DNA of 64,000 nt. Source: Ceratodon purpureus (taxonomy: Eukaryota; Streptophyta; Bryopsida; Pseudoditrichales; Ditrichaceae). Made by a program: the position numbers and the translations under genes. The notes beneath the pieces are model-generated. The model saw only the letters and a program-made list of their open reading frames with translations. It was not told the DNA's origin and ran no database searches. This document shows, one piece after another, positions 59,831-64,000 of the stretch (within the stretch, counting starts at the first letter, position 1; every line of letters starts with the position of its first letter). The stretch spans positions 2,491,852 to 2,555,851 of the forward strand of contig CM026426.1 of NCBI GenBank assembly GCA_014871385.1, written 5' to 3'.

Positions 59831-60464
59831 AACGTGGACAGCAGAATGAAGCCAGGGACTCAAGAAATGAAGCACCAAACAATCATTTTTCTTTATGTAA
59901 CTGTCTACACCTATTGTATGCTAGGACAGTCTACCAGTGTTTCAGTAGTTTTGTGTTTGGTACACTTGCTATGATCTTGGCCCTCGGGTGTTTCTTTACC
60001 TCTGACTGATGTAGGGTTTTCAGAGACTCTTCAGTATTTTAGCACCATTCTCGGATTTGGTACATATCATGGTCACATTTTACTTTGAACGTAGATGTCT
60101 TGCTTGAACTTCATGCTGGTTTTTGAAGCAATCTTGCAATTGAAAAAGCAAGCACGGTTTGAATTCACCTCCTGATCATTCTTTTCAGTCATCGGCTTTA
60201 TCACCTAGTTGTCATTTTTGTTTCGAAGTGCTCATACTGTTGAGAATTCAATAGTTCTTCATGTTATCTTGAATTTGAAATTACTATGTGTAGAATTTTG
60301 GAGGTTTAATCTAAACGTGGATGAATTGTAATGATGGACTTATGAGGAAGTATATATTGAATACAGTTCTGATAAATCGTAGAGGATGTTGATGCAGAAT
60401 TTATGTACATTAGCATGCTAAGGCACAAAATAAATGTTTGAAACTATTCGAAGAAAATTAGAAA
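59831..60464 (+). repeat. 634-bp direct repeat, copy 2
   Basis: See 58668-59301. Both copies end at GAAAATTAGAAA and then diverge (GCTGGGACTT against ATTTTGAAGT). Confidence 0.95.
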
Positions 60465-60510
60465 ATTTTGAAGTCAGACGAGTCAGTAAAAATAGAGAAT
60501 CAGTTTTTAT

Positions 60511-60896
60511 GATACTCATCATTTTAAATTTCAAGTCAAACATGAATTTCACAACAACCTCCTACGCAGTAATTAATCTAAATAAATTGTTTTGCCCCTT
60601 AAAGATGTCACTAAATCCAAGAGTCCCTCGACAGTTCAACTTACCGGAGTTCCCAACAGTACTAATTCTAAAATATCTCTCTAAAAGATCTCAATGCCCA
60701 AATACTTTATGCTTCATCAGAATACTTGGGTAATCATTCTTGATGATATATTGGATCAAGGGGGTGGATCAATGACCAAATAAAACATAATAGACTGATT
60801 CAAGACTGATTAAGGTCGATGGAAACAAAGGTAGACTAATTCAAGGCGCTGGAAATAAAGGCAGACTGATTTAAAGGCGGTGGAAACAAAGGCTTA
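60511..60896 (-). repeat. Inverted repeat pair 1, right arm
   Basis: Partner of 45961-46454. It ends outward in three GG-G-TGGAAACAAAGG-type words (about 60823, 60845, 60876). Confidence 0.85.
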
Positions 60897-61297
60897 CACC
60901 AAAGTATAATACTGTTCTATACAAGCCGTAAGAAAGGGGATGAAAGTCAACAGGCTTCTCCCAGTACTATTCACCTAGTTGACAACGACTGCCCCACTAA
61001 GTCTACGGGGGTCATAGGACTGTCCCAAGCCGTGTCCATCTCGTTGGCGGCTGCGTTGTGCGCTTCCATCATCTAAATGTACCAACCCCAATTTTTTAAG
61101 GTTCAAAACATGCCTTCTTTGTGGTACATCAATCATTCCCGCCAGATTTAGTGTTGCTTTGCTCTGAACTGTGTCCACCATTGTTTCCACAGTTGTTTCA
61201 ATCACCTGCTCTGCTTTAGACTTCTAGCTTGCTGCTGCTCCTTGTTGTCGATCTAGTTGCTGTAGCTTTGTTGTAATCGAGGTAAATAGTTTCCACC
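60897..61297 (+). promoter_or_regulatory. 5' flank of gene D
   Basis: A 400-bp spacer between inverted-repeat arm 1 and the gene D ATG; it presumably contains the promoter. No TATA box or repeat was assigned. Confidence 0.3.
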
Positions 61298-63324
61298 ATG
61301 TCTCCCTTGGGCAAGAGATCCCAACGTCCCAACGGAGGAAAAGCGGTTTTGCGAATTGAAGCAACTGATCGTGAGGCAATAGTTGTCAAGTCCGAGGTGC
61401 CATCACAGTGTCATACAGAGTCTACCTGGGAAGCGCCATTTGACTTAGAGGGGATTCCAACAGAGTTGAGAGAGAAGCTTGTCCTGGCTGCACCATGCTT
61501 GCTGGGTCGATCAGCTGCTGTCCACGACCAAGATTTCTTCCATAGAGTGGTAGGACTTTGCAAGGAAGGTTGTACGCCCAAAGAAGTCACGGAGAAGATG
61601 GTTCCAGCAAACACATATGAGGAGACTTGGCCGCCTGGGGAGGGTGCAAACAAGACGCGCTACTTGCTGGACCGGTGTAAAGACTCCAAAGTACGGGATT
61701 TGTATCTGAGGATGTACCAACGAGTATATGGCGATGCTCCCGACAACAAAGCATTCAGCCAAACTTTTCTACGCGCATGTGTGTATTACTACAGTGGTGG
61801 GCGAGACAGCAACGTCAACTGGGCTGCTGCAGCTGCAAAGGTGAATCAAGAACGCCGAGCCCATGCTGCCAACAACCCACAGAAGCTGAGTCCTCCGGCG
61901 TTGAAGCAACAGATGGCGGGCATCATCTCGGCGGTGGCAACGTATTATCATCACAATGGTGTTGGCACCGGTGCTAGGAAAGTGGATGCATTGCTTAAGG
62001 AGTTGCAGTTGCAGACTTCAAAACTCCAGCAGTCTGCATCTGCGCTAGACAAGAATAAGTTAGCTCACCTCGGTTTGCATGCCCAGATATTGGCGTTGGA
62101 AACCGAGGATGAGCGGTTGAACTCTAAGAAGGAAGATCTGCGGAGAAGAAGCAAGAAGCATGCTACACCCAGAGAGCTCCAAGAGAAGTCGGATGTAGAC
62201 AAGGAGCAACGGGAGATCAGCAAAGCAATTGCTGCAAACAACGATGCATTGGAGGCCGCCCAAGAGGAAGCAGCAACGCTGGCATCAACCTTAGAGCGCG
62301 ACAGTTCAGCTTACCGGAGTTCCCAACAGCAGCTGCGCCAACTCGAGAAGAATTGTGCATCTGAGAGAATTGCGCAGCATTCTATCAAGCCGAAACGCCC
62401 TGTTGGGAAGAATATGTTTGAAGCAGGCGTCCCTCTAAAAATTAACCTTGACTCAGCGTGTAGATGCTGCAACTACCTCTTTGTTTCAAACTGTGCAGTG
62501 CCATATTCATGTGGTTGTTTGTTTCACCCTTGGTGCTTGTTTCCAGCGCTGATTTCGGGACGTGGCAATTGCCTTCTCTGCGGCAAACTCGGTGATGCAA
62601 GTTGGTTGGAATCATGGGGGTTTGATGCGCTGGAGCGCTCTGGTCCAGTCTCTCGTGACAGCAAAGGCAAATGTCTATCGAGTCCACCAGACTCTGGCTT
62701 TGTGAAGCAAATGAGAGAAGATGCTGGCGATGCTCAAGGTCGACCAGCTCCAAAGGTGGCCAAAACGAAGGTCAAGGTAAAGGGTCCATCGCCTCAACCA
62801 CCAATTTCTCCATTTATTCCAGCGTTCCCACATCCCAAACCACTTGCTAGCCGACCCGCTGGCAGCATACACAGTGAAGTTGTCAATGTGGCCGTTGCAA
62901 CCTTGGCGCATCACAGTAAGTTTTAGTGTTTTTTTGCTCCCTGCATTTTTCAGAATTTTAGCCAAGTTTCTTTTTAGTTTAGTATCATGCTTACAATTTC
63001 AGTTATGATTTAATGTGCCGGAATTGTCCATGTGTTTGTTTGGAACCGCGTTGTCTCTCTAAAGAAATAAGCACTAATGCTAGATGTGTTGCCCTCTAAA
63101 CAGCAAAACAAAAGCTAGAAGAGTTCAAGAGGAGGCTCCAGGAAGGTACAAGCCTTGTTCGGGACGTTGAACCATGCCCAACAGCTGCAGAGGACGTGCC
63201 AAGCCGTTCTTCCAACAAGCCAAGTACTGGCAAGTTGCCACCAGCGCCACATTCCTCCCCAGTGTCACTGGATTTGTTGGTTGAGCAGAGCATATCGACC
63301 GTTGAGCAGAGCATATCGACCTAG
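61298..63324 (+). CDS. RING-like/coiled-coil family member D, intact, two exons
   Basis: Exon 1 61298-62915, donor GTAAGT, phase 1; exon 2 63104-63324 after acceptor TCTAAACAG; 612 aa with no interruption. Residues 30-35 carry VVKSE, a psi-K-x-E SUMO-site-like motif. The family domain is about 43-200 (FDLEGIPTELREKL, TWPPGEGANKTRY, VYGDAPDNKAFSQTFLRAC). The coiled coil is about 228-355. The RING-like finger uses C388, C391, C405, C407, H410, C413, C425, C428, the order of a RING finger with Cys at the fourth ligand. It is followed by SWLESWGFD (435-443). The tail is Pro-rich and ends in two VEQSIST repeats (a 21-bp tandem duplication). ATG context is CCACCATGT. An E3 ligase-like role is suggested by the finger alone. 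The only intact copy among four, it may be expressed. Confidence 0.8.
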
Positions 63325-63951
63325 TGTTTAGTTCAAAGATGTTAGCGGCCGAGTTTTATTATCATGGCGTTAGTACCAAAGTGGTTGTAGTGTTTATAAT
63401 AGCTAAGCCTGTACTCCATTCACTTTGTGGCCTTGTGCTGAACATTTTTGATGAAAAAAAAGTTGGCATTTTTTCACAACTTCATGACTTCATGGACGTT
63501 TCCACTTCCCCTTTGTTTCCACTCCATGGTCTTTCCACTTCACTCTGTTTCCACTTCGCTTGTTTTCACTTCACGCGTTACAATTCTACACTCTGTTTCC
63601 TCTTCTCGAGCTTACTGACGAATTCATTTAGTTCAGTCTCCATACTATGCATTGGAGAATCTTTCAATGAAGGATTTGCGGTGTTCATATGTGTCTAGCT
63701 TCTATGATTGTGTTCTTTTATGTTACCCAATGAGGCACAGCCTAGTTTTTGTTGAATGAGTTTGCAGCTCAAGAATGATACTTTGGAGTTGTTGCTTCAC
63801 TGCTTTAATCAGCCTTTTTTCCGAGGATGGGTGAACTCTAATTGGACAAGATAAGCGACCAAAGGACCGATTCTAATCAAATGACATGCATGCAACTCGC
63901 ATCGACGTCGTTTAGATGTTGCTAGCAGTTTATATTCTTTGTGTTGTATTT
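63325..63951. other. 3' flank of gene D; TTTCCACTTC-rich stretch
   Basis: Contains a cluster of GTTTCCACTTC/CTTTCCACTTC words near 63495-63560. No further gene is supported before the terminal repeats. Confidence 0.4.
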
Positions 63952-64000
63952 GCAGGTGGCGGCAACAAAGGCAGATTATTTTAAAGGCGGTGGCAACAAA
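63952..64000. repeat. Terminal repeats, inverted relative to 45807-45862
   Basis: GGTGGCGGCAACAAAGGCAG followed by ATTATTTTAAA and GGCGGTGGCAACAAA, cut by the window end. They are the inverted equivalent of the left subterminal repeats. Confidence 0.8.

Larger units (their letters stand above)
59348..60464 (+). repeat. Inverted repeat pair 3, plus-strand copy
   Basis: 1,117 bp complementary to 47108-48223. It includes the B-type last exon (59533-59823) and the second 634-bp direct-repeat copy (59831-60464). Confidence 0.95.
45807..64000. mobile_element. Nested inverted-repeat mosaic carrying RING/coiled-coil genes
   Basis: Left end: two TTGTTGCCACCGCC words (45807, 45838) around TTTAAATCAG. 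Right end, at the window edge: the inverted equivalent (63952-64000). Inside are further inverted pairs (45961-46454 with 60511-60896; about 46452-47085 with 51063-51742; 47108-48223 with 59348-60464) and members B, C and D. The right border may lie beyond the window, and target-site duplications were not identified. Confidence 0.5.

Overview
The window is nuclear DNA of a eukaryote, almost certainly a land plant. Genes are split by GT-AG introns; there is an importin-beta gene remnant, a CACTA (En/Spm) transposase remnant, tRNA-derived modules and telo-box-like AAACCCTAA motifs. There is no operon structure and no intact housekeeping gene. A moss or other bryophyte would fit (repeat-rich, possibly sex-chromosome or pericentromeric DNA), but the sequence does not prove it. 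Nearly everything here is mobile-element sequence or decayed gene copies.

Region 1 (1-17.3 kb): a three-exon, broken member ('A') of a family I do not recognise, with an N-terminal helical domain, a coiled coil, a RING-like finger and a disordered tail. It is followed by an importin-beta pseudogene (7.6-9.0 kb), weak minus-strand gene fragments (10.2-11.9 kb) and a CACTA transposase remnant (15.4-16.6 kb).

Region 2 (17.3-40.2 kb): probably one large element of about 23 kb. It is marked by about 27 copies of a short inverted repeat, TTAAGGTG-NN-CACCTTAA, found in introns, flanks and even a coding minisatellite, and not noticed outside this interval. The left half carries a minus-strand gene with a DUF7869-type, transposase-like catalytic exon and a second minus-strand ORF. 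The right half carries a plus-strand four-exon gene of roughly 1,850 codons with a methyltransferase-like motif I. A very AT-rich island lies between the two halves.

Region 3 (40.2-64 kb): an apparently intact four-exon, 1,003-aa DDE-type transposase-like gene (40,979-44,469), then an 18-kb nested mosaic built from at least three pairs of inverted repeats and several direct repeats. The mosaic holds three more RING/coiled-coil family members: B (minus strand, broken), C (two in-frame amber codons) and D (61,298-63,324, intact two-exon, 612 aa). The association of this family with transposon ends suggests an accessory or cargo gene of the elements, but that is inference.

The long reading frames outside the CACTA remnant are interrupted by about 15 single in-frame stops. 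All are TAG or TGA and none is TAA, as expected if C-to-T decay acts mainly at methylated CG and CHG sites.
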